A stretch of DNA of 64,000 nt from Buchnera aphidicola (Kaburagia rhusicola ensigallis) (GTDB lineage Bacteria; Pseudomonadota; Gammaproteobacteria; Enterobacterales; Enterobacteriaceae): NCBI GenBank assembly GCA_039830025.1, contig CP140040.1, forward strand, positions 62,001 to 126,000, in the 5' to 3' direction. Below the pieces are notes generated by a model. The model was not told where the DNA came from, made no database searches, and saw only the letters and a list, made by a program, of their open reading frames with translations. The translations under genes were made by a program, and so were the position numbers. Shown here piece after piece: positions 44,617 through 54,738 of this stretch (positions are counted from its first letter, which is position 1; every line of letters starts with the position of its first letter).

Positions 44617-45374
44617 TTCCTTGTTTGGATGTAATATCTGGATCAGTGGTAAAAGGTGTTCAATTTAAAAATCATAAGATAGTAGGTAATATTGTTCCAT
44701 TAGCAAAACATTATGTGAATCAAGGAGCTGATGAGTTAGTGTTTTATGACATAGCTGCGTCTCCAAGCAATGTACTACTAGAAAAAAAATGGATAGTAAA
44801 AATAGCAGAAGTCATAAATATTCCATTTTGTGTAGCGGGAGGAATTCGAAATGTCCGTGATGTTAGAAGTATTTTATCCTTTGGTGCAGATAAAATTTCC
44901 ATTAATTCTCCAGCATTATCTGATCCGGATTTAATTAGTCGCATTGCCGATAGCTTTGGTACGCAATGCGTAGTAGTAGGAATAGATTCATGGTTTGATA
45001 AAATCAGTAATAGCTATCAAGTGTATCAGTATACTGGTAGTGCAAAAAAAATTTTAAAAACAAAATGGAATACTATTAATTGGATAAAACGAGTACAAGA
45101 ACTTGGAGCGGGAGAGATAGTATTAAACGTTATGAATGAAGATGGTATGCTGAACGGATATGATTTAGAACAATTAAAACAAGTTAGAGAGGTATGTCAC
45201 GTTCCCTTAATTGCTTCTGGTGGCGCTGGAAAATTACAACATTTTTATGATGTATTTAGTATAGCTAAAGTAGATGGCGCATTAGCTGCTTCTGTATTTC
45301 ATAAAAATACAATTAATATAAAAAAACTTAAAAATTTTTTATTGAAAAAAGGTTTAGAAATAAGAGAATGTTAA
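44598..45374 (+). CDS. hisF: Imidazole glycerol phosphate synthase, cyclase subunit
   Basis: TIM-barrel partner of HisH: it uses ammonia and PRFAR to make imidazole glycerol phosphate and AICAR. It is 258 residues, the E. coli length. Asp11 (IIPCLDV) and Asp130 (VVGIDSW) are the catalytic acids. [23 protein letters not shown] and LIASGGAGK are intact. It overlaps hisA upstream and hisI downstream. Confidence 0.98.
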   Translation: MLAKRIIPCLDVISGSVVKGVQFKNHKIVGNIVPLAKHYVNQGADELVFYDIAASPSNVLLEKKWIVKIAEVINIPFCVAGGIRNVRDVRSILSFGADKISINSPALSDPDLISRIADSFGTQCVVVGIDSWFDKISNSYQVYQYTGSAKKILKTKWNTINWIKRVQELGAGEIVLNVMNEDGMLNGYDLEQLKQVREVCHVPLIASGGAGKLQHFYDVFSIAKVDGALAASVFHKNTINIKKLKNFLLKKGLEIREC

Positions 45375-45997
45375 AAACAATTAATGTTTATGATATAAAT
45401 TGGAAAAAAGTTAACAATATGGTTCCTGTTATTGTTCAACATAATATTTCTGGTGAAGTTTTAATGCATGGATTTATGAATCAACAAGCTTTTTTAGCAA
45501 CACAAAATGAAAATTATGTTACCTTTTATTCACGTACTAAGAAACGATTGTGGAAAAAAGGAGAAACTTCTAAAAATTATTTAAGGGTAGTGAACATGAT
45601 TCTTGATTGCGATCAAGATGCATTATTGATTTTAGTGATCCCTAAAGGTAATACATGTCATTTAAATAATGTTAGTTGTTTTAAATCTTTTGTTTCAGAT
45701 CTAACTTTTTTTTATCACTTAGAGAATTTTTTAAAATCTAAAAAGTTATATAGTTCTGAAACTTCGTATACTTCTAGTTTGCATAACATAGGTGTTAATA
45801 GAATATCTCAAAAAGTAGCTGAAGAAGCTTCGGAAACAGTTATTGCAGCTGTAACGAAAAACAAAGTGGAGTTTATTAACGAAGCTACTGATTTAATTTA
45901 TCATTTGTTAGTACTATTACATCATTATGATTTAGATTTTTCTACAATTATTGCTAATTTGCGAAAAAGAAGAAATCATGAAAGTAATGTAGCGTAA
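45368..45997 (+). CDS. hisI: Bifunctional phosphoribosyl-AMP cyclohydrolase / phosphoribosyl-ATP pyrophosphatase
   Basis: Catalyses the second and third steps of histidine synthesis. It has 209 residues (E. coli HisIE 203). The N-terminal cyclohydrolase contains [30 protein letters not shown] and DCDQDALLI with metal-binding Asp and Cys residues. The C-terminal pyrophosphatase contains [15 protein letters not shown] and [12 protein letters not shown]. It is the last gene of the operon; gnd follows 85 bases later. Confidence 0.97.
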   Translation: MLKTINVYDINWKKVNNMVPVIVQHNISGEVLMHGFMNQQAFLATQNENYVTFYSRTKKRLWKKGETSKNYLRVVNMILDCDQDALLILVIPKGNTCHLNNVSCFKSFVSDLTFFYHLENFLKSKKLYSSETSYTSSLHNIGVNRISQKVAEEASETVIAAVTKNKVEFINEATDLIYHLLVLLHHYDLDFSTIIANLRKRRNHESNVA

Positions 45998-46082
45998 TAC
46001 AATAGCATTAATATATATTTATTATTTTAATTGAGGTTATTAAGATATATTTTTAATATTTATAAATGAGGAAATTAATAAT

Positions 46083-47492
46083 ATGAAAAAAAACCAAATT
46101 GGTGTTGTTGGAATGGCAGTAATGGGTCGAAATTTAACTTTAAATATAGCGCGTAATAAATATACTGTTTCGATATTTAATCGTTCATCTCAAATTACTA
46201 AACAATTTATTGAGAATCATATAAATCAAAATATATTTCCTTTTTTTTCAATTAAAGAATTTGTTCAATCTTTAGAAACACCTCGATGTATTATTTTAAT
46301 GATTAAATCTGGACCAGCTGTTGATATGGTAATTGCATTGATGAAACAGTATCTCAATAAAGGAGATATTATTATTGATGGAGGAAATACTTTTTATAAA
46401 GATACTATGCGTCGCAATTATGAGTTGTTAAAAGATGAATTATATTTAATTGGAACAGGTATTTCAGGAGGTGAAGAAGGCGCGTTATATGGCCCTGCTA
46501 TTATGCCTGGCGGTCCAAAAAAATCTTATGATCGCATTGCTCCAGTTTTAGAAAAAATTTCTGCAAAATTTGAAGGAAAACCATGCGTTAGTTACATTGG
46601 TTCTGATGGATCAGGACATTATGTTAAAATGGTTCATAATGGAATTGAATACAGTAATATGCAATTAATAGCAGAATCTTATTTTCTCATGAAAAATTTA
46701 TTAAAAATAGATAATAAAGAATTATCTGACATTTTTTATAATTGGAATCAAGGTGAGTTAAGTAGTTATTTAATATCCATTACTCGAGATATATTAATTA
46801 CGAAAGATGAAAATGATAACTATGTATTAGATTACATATTAGATGAAGCTAGTAATAAGGGTACAGGAACATGGACTACTAAAAGTGCATTAGATCTTAA
46901 TGAACCTTTAACTTTAATTACTGAATCAGTTTTTTTTCGTTATATATCATCTTTAAAATCACAACGTTTGTTAGCATCAAAGTTATTATTAGGGCCTAAA
47001 TATCATCATGTGTTACGTGATAAGTTAGATTTTATTGAAAAAGTGCGACAAGCATTATATTTAGGAAAGATTATATCTTATTCTCAAGGATTTTCGCAAT
47101 TAAATAGTGCATCTAAAAAATATAACTGGAATTTACAATATGCAGAAATAGCTCGTATCTTCCAATCTGGATGTATCATTCGTGCGAAAATTTTAAAATA
47201 TATTCATCGAGAGTATTTAAAAAACACCAATGTAGTTAATTTATTATTAACTTCTTATTTTAAAAATATTGTTAATAAATACCAAGATTCATTGCGATAT
47301 ATCGTGTCTATTTCTATTCAATGTGGAATTCCAATACCTGTATTATCATCCGCTATTACGTATTTTGATTGTTATCGTTCTGATATTTTACCTGCGAATT
47401 TAATTCAAGCACAAAGAGATTATTTTGGAGCTCATACATATAAAAGGATTGATAATTCTCATTGTTTCCATACTAATTGGAAAAAAGTATAA
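46083..47492 (+). CDS. gnd: 6-phosphogluconate dehydrogenase, decarboxylating
   Basis: Oxidative pentose phosphate enzyme giving ribulose-5-phosphate, CO2 and NADPH. It has 469 residues (E. coli 468). The Rossmann fingerprint is [66 protein letters not shown] and the C-terminal [13 protein letters not shown] are all present. In E. coli gnd is also near the his operon. Its product feeds PRPP for HisG. Confidence 0.98.
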   Translation: MKKNQIGVVGMAVMGRNLTLNIARNKYTVSIFNRSSQITKQFIENHINQNIFPFFSIKEFVQSLETPRCIILMIKSGPAVDMVIALMKQYLNKGDIIIDGGNTFYKDTMRRNYELLKDELYLIGTGISGGEEGALYGPAIMPGGPKKSYDRIAPVLEKISAKFEGKPCVSYIGSDGSGHYVKMVHNGIEYSNMQLIAESYFLMKNLLKIDNKELSDIFYNWNQGELSSYLISITRDILITKDENDNYVLDYILDEASNKGTGTWTTKSALDLNEPLTLITESVFFRYISSLKSQRLLASKLLLGPKYHHVLRDKLDFIEKVRQALYLGKIISYSQGFSQLNSASKKYNWNLQYAEIARIFQSGCIIRAKILKYIHREYLKNTNVVNLLLTSYFKNIVNKYQDSLRYIVSISIQCGIPIPVLSSAITYFDCYRSDILPANLIQAQRDYFGAHTYKRIDNSHCFHTNWKKV

Positions 47493-47611
47493 CTTATTCA
47501 AAATAAAAATAATTTATATTTGTATTATAAATTATGATGTCAATACATACATTTTAAATATATTGTATTAATTTTTAGTTTTTTACTGCATAGTTATATA
47601 GGTTTATCTTA

Positions 47612-48193
47612 ATGAGATTGAGTGATAGAGATATTGAATTATGGTTAAAAAAGAAAAAATTAGTTATTTTACCCACTCCATGTAAACAATCCATTAATGG
47701 AGTAACTATTGATATTCGTTTGGGTAACGAATTTTATACGTTTTGTAAAAATAAAAAAAAATGTGTTGATTTAAGTAAATCGAAACGTGAAATAGCTTTA
47801 GTGGTAAAAAAAATTATGAACAAAAAAATATTCATACCTAATGGTAAAAAATTTTTTTTAAAACCTGGAGCTTTAGTTTTAGCTGTTACTTTTGAAAAAA
47901 TTGTTATTCCTAATGATTTAGTAGGTTGGATTGATGGTAGATCTTCTCTAGCACGACTTGGATTGATGATTCATGCTACCTCACATCGTATAGATCCAGG
48001 TTGGAGTGGAAATATTGTTTTAGAATGTTTTAATTCTGGAAATATTATATTGTCATTATGTCCAGGTATGTTAATTGCTGCTCTTAGTTTTGAAATATTG
48101 TCTAGTCCATCAATTAGACCGTATAATATGAGAAAAAATGCTAAATATTTTAATCAAAATCAAGTAATGTTAAGCAAAATATATGAAGATTAA
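47612..48193 (+). CDS. dcd: dCTP deaminase
   Basis: Converts dCTP to dUTP, the route to dTTP. It has 193 residues, equal to E. coli. MRLSDRDIELWL, NGVTIDIRLGNEFYTF, GWIDGRSSLARLGLMIHATSHRIDPGW-type core and NIVLECFNSG are conserved, with the catalytic Glu in LECFN. It lies between gnd and metG, with about 120 and 270 bases of spacer. Confidence 0.97.
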   Translation: MRLSDRDIELWLKKKKLVILPTPCKQSINGVTIDIRLGNEFYTFCKNKKKCVDLSKSKREIALVVKKIMNKKIFIPNGKKFFLKPGALVLAVTFEKIVIPNDLVGWIDGRSSLARLGLMIHATSHRIDPGWSGNIVLECFNSGNIILSLCPGMLIAALSFEILSSPSIRPYNMRKNAKYFNQNQVMLSKIYED

Positions 48194-48466
48194 ATTTATA
48201 TATTATGATTTTGTAATCATATTTAAAAAATTTTATAATACTACGAAAAGAGACCTTTAAGTAAATTAAACAATGATCATGATATACGGGGGTCAGCGTT
48301 TGTTAAATATTTTTTAAAATATATGTTATAGTAATTATTTCGTATAAGCATTTTCATTTCAATGTTTTATACTTGTTATAATTATTATGTATAATTATTT
48401 TAAGATATTTTTAAGTAAAACTGAATATTATTTCAGTATTAAACTACAATTAAGAATTGTTTTATT

Positions 48467-50095
48467 ATGATAAAAAAAAAATTTTTGGTTACTTGTGCTC
48501 TTCCATATGCTAATGGTCCAATTCACATTGGACATATTTTAGAACATATTCAAGCTGATATTTGGGTTCGTTATAAAAAAATGCGAGGTCATGAAGTTTG
48601 GTTTATTTGCGCAGATGACGCTCATGGTACGCCAATTTTATTAAAATCTAAGCAACTTGGAATAGATCCTGAAAAGTTAATTACTGCTATCAGACAAGAA
48701 CATATTAGAGATTTTTCACGATTTAATATAAACTATGATAATTATTATTCCACGCATAGTTCTGAAAATTTGTTTTTTTTAAAAGATATATATAGTCGTT
48801 TAGAAGTGAAAGGATTAATTAAGAAAAAAATTATATCTCAATTATTTGATTGTCAAAGTAATATTTTTTTACCGGATCGTTTTGTAAAAGGTATTTGTCC
48901 TGTGTGTTCTGCTCAAGAGCAATATGGTGATCATTGCGAAAAATGTGGAAGAATATACGCTGCTACTGAATTAATTAATCCCAAATCAGTAATATCAGGT
49001 ACTCAACCTATATTAAAAGATTCTTTACATTTTTTCTTTAATTTGCCTTATTTTAGTTCTATGTTAAGATCTTGGATTTCTTCTGGGGTATTAGAGCAGT
49101 CTGTAGTGAATAAAATTATGGAATGGTTTGAAATTGGGTTACAAGATTGGGATATCTCAAGAGATGGACCTTATTTTGGATATAATATTCCTGGTTTTTT
49201 AAATAAATATTTTTATGTTTGGTTAGATGCCCCTATTGGATATATTAGTACATTTAAAAATTTATGTTGTAAGAATACTAATTTAATTTTTGATGAATTT
49301 TGGAAAAAAGATTCAGAAACCGAATTATATCATTTTATTGGAAAAGATATTATATACTTTCATAGTTTATTTTGGCCGGCAATTTTAGAAGGTAGTAATT
49401 TTCGTAAGCCTACTAAAATTTTTGTGCATGGTCATGTAACTATTAATGGATTAAAAATTTCTAAGTCTAAAGGATCTGTAATATCAGTAGATACTTGGCT
49501 TAAGAATTTAGATTCAGATAGTCTGAGATATTATTATGCTACTAAGATTTCGTCCAAAGCTCAAGATATAGAAATTAATGGAGATAATTTTATAAGTAAA
49601 TTTAATTCTGATATTGTCAACAAAATTATTAATTTAGCTTCAAGAACGGTATATTTTATATCTAATTATTTTAATAGTTATTTGTCAAAAAATATTGATA
49701 ATAAAGATTTGTATAGTTCATTTGTCGATGGTACTAAACAAATAGAATGTTTTTTAGAGAATAGTGAATTAAATTTAGCTACAATGGTTATTGTAAAATT
49801 TGCAGATATAGCTAATAGGTATGTTGATGATAAAAAGCCGTGGATAATGCTTAAAAACGTAAAAGAGCGCAATATCCTTCATGACGTATGTACAACAGCA
49901 ATTAATTTTTTCAGAATATTAATGACTTGGCTGAAGCCTATTATGCCTGATTTAGCAAAAAAAACTGAAGAATTTTTAAACATAGAATTAATATGGAATG
50001 AAGTTTGTAATCCAATGTTAAATCATAAAGTTTCTAATTTTAAACCATTATGTAAAAGAATTAGAAAATCTCAGTTGAATTGTTTTTTTACATAA
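48467..50095 (+). CDS. metG: Methionyl-tRNA synthetase, without C-terminal dimerisation domain
   Basis: Charges tRNA-Met. The class I core is intact: PYANGPIHIGHI (HIGH-type), a zinc knuckle with CPVC and CEKCG (about residues 144-161), the anticodon-binding helix bundle, and KISKSKG in place of KMSKS. The protein is 542 residues against 677 in E. coli: the C-terminal tRNA-binding/dimerisation domain is missing, as in other Buchnera. An A10 tract at 48472-48481 encodes residues 2-5, in frame. It converges on tilS. Confidence 0.96.
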   Translation: MIKKKFLVTCALPYANGPIHIGHILEHIQADIWVRYKKMRGHEVWFICADDAHGTPILLKSKQLGIDPEKLITAIRQEHIRDFSRFNINYDNYYSTHSSENLFFLKDIYSRLEVKGLIKKKIISQLFDCQSNIFLPDRFVKGICPVCSAQEQYGDHCEKCGRIYAATELINPKSVISGTQPILKDSLHFFFNLPYFSSMLRSWISSGVLEQSVVNKIMEWFEIGLQDWDISRDGPYFGYNIPGFLNKYFYVWLDAPIGYISTFKNLCCKNTNLIFDEFWKKDSETELYHFIGKDIIYFHSLFWPAILEGSNFRKPTKIFVHGHVTINGLKISKSKGSVISVDTWLKNLDSDSLRYYYATKISSKAQDIEINGDNFISKFNSDIVNKIINLASRTVYFISNYFNSYLSKNIDNKDLYSSFVDGTKQIECFLENSELNLATMVIVKFADIANRYVDDKKPWIMLKNVKERNILHDVCTTAINFFRILMTWLKPIMPDLAKKTEEFLNIELIWNEVCNPMLNHKVSNFKPLCKRIRKSQLNCFFT

Positions 50096-50126
50096 TACTT
50101 TCTATGGTTTTAAATCATTTTTTAAT

Positions 50127-50147
50127 AATAGAAATTAGTTTTCTATT
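50127..50147. terminator. Possible shared terminator of metG and tilS
   Basis: AATAGAAA and TTTCTATT form an 8-bp stem with a 5-base loop, followed by TTTTG-rich sequence on the plus strand. It lies 32 bases past the metG stop and includes the tilS stop codon on the other strand. A+T-rich, so only moderately supported. Confidence 0.4.
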
Positions 50148-51442
50148 TTGTTAATCCATGATATGTTCCATGTTTCATTTCGTATGTTACGTTCTTTTGT
50201 AGAAATAGTAAAAGTTCCTAATGCACTTATCAGGTGATTGTTATAAAATAATAGAGGAATTTTATTTCTATTCCATGGAGCAATTCTGTGTTCTTTCCAT
50301 ATTTTTGAAATGGATTTTTTTTTAGAGTTATTTTGAATTAAGAAGTTTCCTGAAGTTTGAAAACGGATATTTATTAATTCATTTTTTTTAGGGCAAGGTA
50401 GTATAGTTCCAAATTTATTTTTAGTAATATATCCTAAGTTATGAGGTAATTTTAAAGTATTCCAAGGTTCGTGCCATATTAGAATTAAATTTTTTATACA
50501 AGGTAATATTTTTATTAAATACAAATTTTGTCTATATCTTCTTATTTCATAATTTTTAATTGTTATTTTTGCCTTAGAATCTGGTTTAGATAAAATTATT
50601 TCATAATATATGTTTTGTACAATTTTATAAGAAGGAATAGTACAATTATTGATTTTAAACCACATTCTAAGTAAAGAATTTCTCATTTCCAGATCAAGGT
50701 TTTTAAAATTTTCAATACATAGAATAGAATTAGATATAAGATATCTTTCAAGTTGTTTTTTTAATGTAGAATGTAGTATTTTTTTTTCTTGTGTTAAAAT
50801 AAATGCACTTTGTGCGCATTTTTTTATAAAACTAGGCCATCTTTTTGTAAGCACAGGTAATATTTCGTGTCGAAGAAAATTTCTATCGTATATTGTATTA
50901 TAATTGCTAGGATCCTTTATCCAACTAATGTTATTTTTAATTATCCATGATTTTATTTCAGATCTAGTTGTGTTTAATAATGGTCGAATTATGGTGTTAT
51001 TTTTAAAAAATGTATGTTTATACGATATTCCACTTAAACCTGTTATTCCACTGCCTCGTTTTAAAGCTAATAAAAAAGTTTCGCATTGATCATTTAAATT
51101 ATGTGCTGTTAAAATGATTTCTTTTGGATACATTTCTTTTTGTATTGCTTTGTAACGTTGTAATCTAGCAGCAGCTTCTATTCCTATTTTTTTCGTATTT
51201 ATTATAATTGTTTTTATTACTAAAGAGATATTGTTTTTTTCACATGTTTTTTTGCAGTGTTCGCTCCATTGATGTGAATGTTCATGTAACTGATGATTAA
51301 TGTGAATGGCTCGAAATTTCAATTGAGGTTTAATTTTTTTGATTTTTAGTAATTGATATAATAAAAAAGTAGAGTCTAAACCTCCACTATATGCTAATAG
51401 AAAAGGAAAATTTATTTTTTTTTCTATGTATTTTGTGATCAT
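50135..51442 (-). CDS. tilS: tRNA(Ile)-lysidine synthetase
   Basis: Modifies the CAT-anticodon tRNA-Ile with lysidine so that it reads AUA. It has 435 residues (E. coli 432). The N-terminal PP-loop is LAYSGGLDSTFLL, followed by AIHINHQLHEHS, TAHNLNDQCETFLLALKRGSG and YDRNFLRHEILP. The C-terminal tRNA-binding domain retains KKSISKIWKEHRIAPWNRNKIPLL, more diverged. No clear ribosome binding site precedes the ATG. Confidence 0.96.
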   Translation of the reverse strand: MITKYIEKKINFPFLLAYSGGLDSTFLLYQLLKIKKIKPQLKFRAIHINHQLHEHSHQWSEHCKKTCEKNNISLVIKTIIINTKKIGIEAAARLQRYKAIQKEMYPKEIILTAHNLNDQCETFLLALKRGSGITGLSGISYKHTFFKNNTIIRPLLNTTRSEIKSWIIKNNISWIKDPSNYNTIYDRNFLRHEILPVLTKRWPSFIKKCAQSAFILTQEKKILHSTLKKQLERYLISNSILCIENFKNLDLEMRNSLLRMWFKINNCTIPSYKIVQNIYYEIILSKPDSKAKITIKNYEIRRYRQNLYLIKILPCIKNLILIWHEPWNTLKLPHNLGYITKNKFGTILPCPKKNELINIRFQTSGNFLIQNNSKKKSISKIWKEHRIAPWNRNKIPLLFYNNHLISALGTFTISTKERNIRNETWNISWINKIEN

Positions 51443-51497
51443 ATGTAAGTGACATTGTGTAGGATAATAACAGAAATATTTTTTATAAAAATATGTT

Positions 51498-51571
51498 TGT
51501 GTCCGAGTGGATTCGAACCACTGACTTCTACCTTGTCATGGTAGTACTCTAACCAACTGAGCTACGGACAC
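51498..51571 (-). tRNA. tRNA-Val (anticodon GAC)
   Basis: A 74-base cloverleaf on the minus strand. The acceptor stem is GTGTCCG/CGGACAC, the D-arm is AGCTCAGTTGGTTAGAGT, the anticodon stem-loop CTACC-ATGACAA-GGTAG gives GAC, and the T-arm is CAGTGGTTCGAATCCACT. The discriminator is A and no CCA is encoded. With the TAC tRNA at 8181 it covers the valine codons. Confidence 0.96.
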
Positions 51572-51653
51572 AATGAAAAATATATTTTATAATATTATAT
51601 GGAGTTGGTTTTATTTGCAATAAAAATAGTTTTTAAGTAACAAATTATTTTTT

Positions 51654-52997
51654 TCAAATAGTACGCAATGATAATATTCTGTATAGAGTCATTAAAGATG
51701 ATGTTGCTAGAGCTATAAAAATTCCGATCCAAAACCCAATTGCTCCCATTTTTGGAATAATGATATCTGTTAATGCTAACAAATATCCGATAGGAAATCC
51801 GAGTATCCAATACGATATGCATGTAATTAAGAAAATCATGTGAGTGTCTCGGTAACTTCTCAAAATTCCATTGCCTATAATTTGAAAAAAATCAAAAATT
51901 TGGTACATTGCAGCAATTAATATAATTTTTTCTGTTAATTTGATAACATTGTTATCAATAGTATATAGAGTTATTATTCTGTGATAAAATAATACAATAA
52001 GTATTGTTATTATAGTGGATAAAATAAATCCCATTGCTTGTGCAGATATAATAATAGTAGAAATTTTTTTTAAGTTTTTTTTACCCAAATAAAATCCGAT
52101 TCGAATACTAGTTGCAGTTCCTATGGATAGCGGAATAATAAAAATTAATGAACTAATATTTAAAACAATTTGGTTAGCAATAATTTGAGTGATATTTAAT
52201 GATGCTATTAGTAATGTGATAAGAGTAAACAATGCAACTTCAAAAAATAATGATAAAGCAATAGGGAGTCCTATTTTACACAAATTATAAATAATTTTAA
52301 AATTAGGAAAATATTGATAATTATTTAAATAGGACGCATTGTGAATTAACAAATCATTTTTTATTATTATTTTCATAAATAAAAACATAAACCAATATAC
52401 AATGATAACTGAAAGAGCACATCCTGTACTACTTAAATTGAATAATCTTGGTTGTTTGTATACTAATAAATAATTTATAATTATGTTTAACACAAGTCCC
52501 ATTAATCCAACTATCATAGCTGGTTTAGGTTTTAAATATCCTTCGCATTGGTTTTGTATAACTTGAAAGTATAAATATCCTGGAGTGCTCCATAACAAAA
52601 TTCTAACATAATTAATACTTTTTTGTTCTATAATAGGATCCATTTTATTAGTAATATTAATAAAGTAGTGAACATTCCATAAAATAATCATAATAATTAT
52701 TGATATAAGTGTGGCTAGCCAATAAGCATTTATGATTTGATTTGGAATCATATTTTTTTTTCCTGATCCATTCATATATGATACAACAGGAACTAAAGAT
52801 AATAGTAATCCGTGTCCGAATAAAATAATTGGATACCAAATTGATATTCCGATTGATATAGCAGCTATATCAGTATTATTTAAAGACCCAATCATAATGT
52901 TATTAATAAATCCCATACTAATTTGTGAAATTTGTGCTAACATAATGGGAATGGTAATTGTTAATAATATTTTTATTTCTTTTAAATATTTTTTCAT
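51654..52997 (-). CDS. mdtK: MATE-family efflux transporter
   Basis: Twelve-segment inner-membrane antiporter of the multidrug and toxin extrusion family (NorM/YdhE). From the ATG at 52997 it has 447 residues (E. coli MdtK 457) and aligns over its length: IPIMLAQISQISMGFINN, IGISIWYPIILFGHGLLLSL, GLPIALSLFFEVALF and QIFDFFQIIGNGILRSYRDT. AGGGTTAGGA precedes this ATG; the frame opens 17 codons earlier. It is divergent from ribE, as in E. coli. In a sheltered symbiont the natural substrate is more likely a metabolite than a drug (inference). Confidence 0.93.
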   Translation of the reverse strand: MKKYLKEIKILLTITIPIMLAQISQISMGFINNIMIGSLNNTDIAAISIGISIWYPIILFGHGLLLSLVPVVSYMNGSGKKNMIPNQIINAYWLATLISIIIMIILWNVHYFINITNKMDPIIEQKSINYVRILLWSTPGYLYFQVIQNQCEGYLKPKPAMIVGLMGLVLNIIINYLLVYKQPRLFNLSSTGCALSVIIVYWFMFLFMKIIIKNDLLIHNASYLNNYQYFPNFKIIYNLCKIGLPIALSLFFEVALFTLITLLIASLNITQIIANQIVLNISSLIFIIPLSIGTATSIRIGFYLGKKNLKKISTIIISAQAMGFILSTIITILIVLFYHRIITLYTIDNNVIKLTEKIILIAAMYQIFDFFQIIGNGILRSYRDTHMIFLITCISYWILGFPIGYLLALTDIIIPKMGAIGFWIGIFIALATSSLMTLYRILSLRTI

Positions 52998-53202
52998 TCC
53001 TAACCCTGTATAGTATAAACTGTATTTTTTAAAAAATTTAAATATCAAATATGTAGTTTTTTTTATTTATCTTTGTTTTTATATTTTAAAAATATTGTTT
53101 CATTACATCTTAAGTGTGTTTTTATTTTTTAATTTTCATTATAAATGGGTGTTTTATTATTTTATAATATTTTCATTGATATATGGTTACGTTAGGAATT
53201 TT

Positions 53203-53811
53203 ATGTTTACTGGCATTATTCAAGATATTGGAATAATAGCGTCGATAACAAAGTATGACCATTGCTTGCAATGGGTTATACAATTGTATAATATTGATGC
53301 AGAAACGTTATTGCTGGGATCTTCTATATCTTGTAACGGATGTTGTTTGACAATTAAATCTATTACGAATAATACAGTTTGTGTTGATCTCATACAGGAA
53401 ACTCTAAAAATTACGAATTTGAGATTTTTGCATATAGGACAAAAAATTAATGTTGAAAGATCAGTAAAATTTGGAGAAGAAATTGGAGGACATTTAGTTT
53501 CTGGACATATCATGACTACTGCTACAATATATAAAAGTATAACGTATAATTATAACAAAACTTTATGGATAAAATTGAATCAAGTATCTTTTATGAAGTA
53601 TATTTTTTATAAAGGGTTTATATGTATTGATGGTGTTAGTTTGACTATTGGTCATGTTCAAAAAAATATGTTTTGTGTATTTTTAATTCCGGAAACTATA
53701 TTAAATACTACTATTGGAAGTAAAATGGTTGGAGATCTAGTAAATTTAGAAATAGATTTTCTTACTAAAGTTATCGTTGATAGTGTAGATAGATTTATGT
53801 CAAAAATGTAG
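53203..53811 (+). CDS. ribE: Riboflavin synthase, alpha chain
   Basis: Dismutates two 6,7-dimethyl-8-ribityllumazine molecules to riboflavin. From the ATG at 53203 (GTTAGGAA upstream) it is 202 residues (E. coli 213). Two similar lumazine-binding halves are visible: MFTGIIQDIGII with SCNGCCLTIKSI and GEEIGGHLVSGHIM, then GFICIDGVSLTIG and IPETILNTTIGSK. The frame extends 36 codons upstream into hydrophobic sequence that is not part of the family. Confidence 0.96.
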   Translation: MFTGIIQDIGIIASITKYDHCLQWVIQLYNIDAETLLLGSSISCNGCCLTIKSITNNTVCVDLIQETLKITNLRFLHIGQKINVERSVKFGEEIGGHLVSGHIMTTATIYKSITYNYNKTLWIKLNQVSFMKYIFYKGFICIDGVSLTIGHVQKNMFCVFLIPETILNTTIGSKMVGDLVNLEIDFLTKVIVDSVDRFMSKM

Positions 53812-54159
53812 CGAAAAAATTATATTCTGTATATTAGATATTATTACATTTAATGTATGATAATTCTTAAGACATTTATATAAACATAAAATTATAGTAT
53901 GTATATAATTTTTAACTAATGATAATTAAATTTTTTATAGTTCTTAAAATAGTTTATTGTAAGTTGTATTATATCTTTTACTATCAATGTAATATGTATA
54001 ATTGTAATGTTTTGCTTAAATTTTAAAAAGTACATTGCATAAATTTTGTTTTTCTCTATTACTAATAGTTTTACGAATATGTATATAAAAGTTAGATTTT
54101 TTTTAAAAAAGATATATTTAAACATTTTTTGTTTTCATCGGTAAAATATAGGTATTATA
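53812..54159. other. Intergenic region between ribE and rsxA
   Basis: About 350 bases with nothing recognisable except the expected rsx promoter region. A 69-codon minus-strand frame here is low-complexity (Ile, Phe, Lys, Tyr) and looks spurious. Confidence 0.5.
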
Positions 54160-54738
54160 GTGAGTTACGTGTTATTTTTTTTAAATAATATGTTAGTTAA
54201 TAACCTGATTTTAGTACAGTTTTTAGGACTATGTCCTTTTATGGGAACTTCTAAAACAGTTAATTCAGCAATTGGGTTGGGATGTGCTACTGTTGGAGTG
54301 ATAACATGTATCTCTATTATATCGTGGATAATTAATTACTGTGTATTAGTTCCATTAGATTTGGTATGTCTTAGAATTATGACCTATATGCTAGTTATTT
54401 CAGTTAGTGTGCAAATTATTGAAACGATAATAAAAAAAGTTAGCCCTGTCTTATACAGATCATTAGGTATATATTTGCCATTAATTACTAGCAATTGTTC
54501 GGTATTAGCTATTCCTTTATTAAATATACGTTTAAATTTCCATTTTTTACAATCATTTTTGTATGGTCTTAGTTCTTCTATAGGTTTTTTACTGGTGTTA
54601 GTAATGTTTTCTAGAATAAGAGAACGTTTATTTTTATCTGATGTTCCCTATCCTTTTAAAGGGAATCCTATTGCATTAATTACTGCTAGTTTGATGTCGG
54701 TTTCGTTTATGGGATTTAATGGATTATTAAACGTATGA
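54160..54738 (+). CDS. rsxA: Ion-translocating oxidoreductase complex subunit A
   Basis: Inner-membrane subunit of the Rnf/Rsx electron-transport complex. It has 192 residues (E. coli 193) with six membrane segments. [42 protein letters not shown] (around the conserved Cys) and [15 protein letters not shown] are typical. The start is a GTG at 54160, aligning with the E. coli start. The TGA stop overlaps the rsxB ATG (ATGA). Confidence 0.95.
   Translation: MSYVLFFLNNMLVNNLILVQFLGLCPFMGTSKTVNSAIGLGCATVGVITCISIISWIINYCVLVPLDLVCLRIMTYMLVISVSVQIIETIIKKVSPVLYRSLGIYLPLITSNCSVLAIPLLNIRLNFHFLQSFLYGLSSSIGFLLVLVMFSRIRERLFLSDVPYPFKGNPIALITASLMSVSFMGFNGLLNV

Noticed and set aside
53916-54125. 69-codon minus-strand frame upstream of rsxA
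   Set aside because: Low-complexity Ile/Lys/Phe/Tyr composition, no family resemblance, no ribosome binding site; a product of A+T bias.
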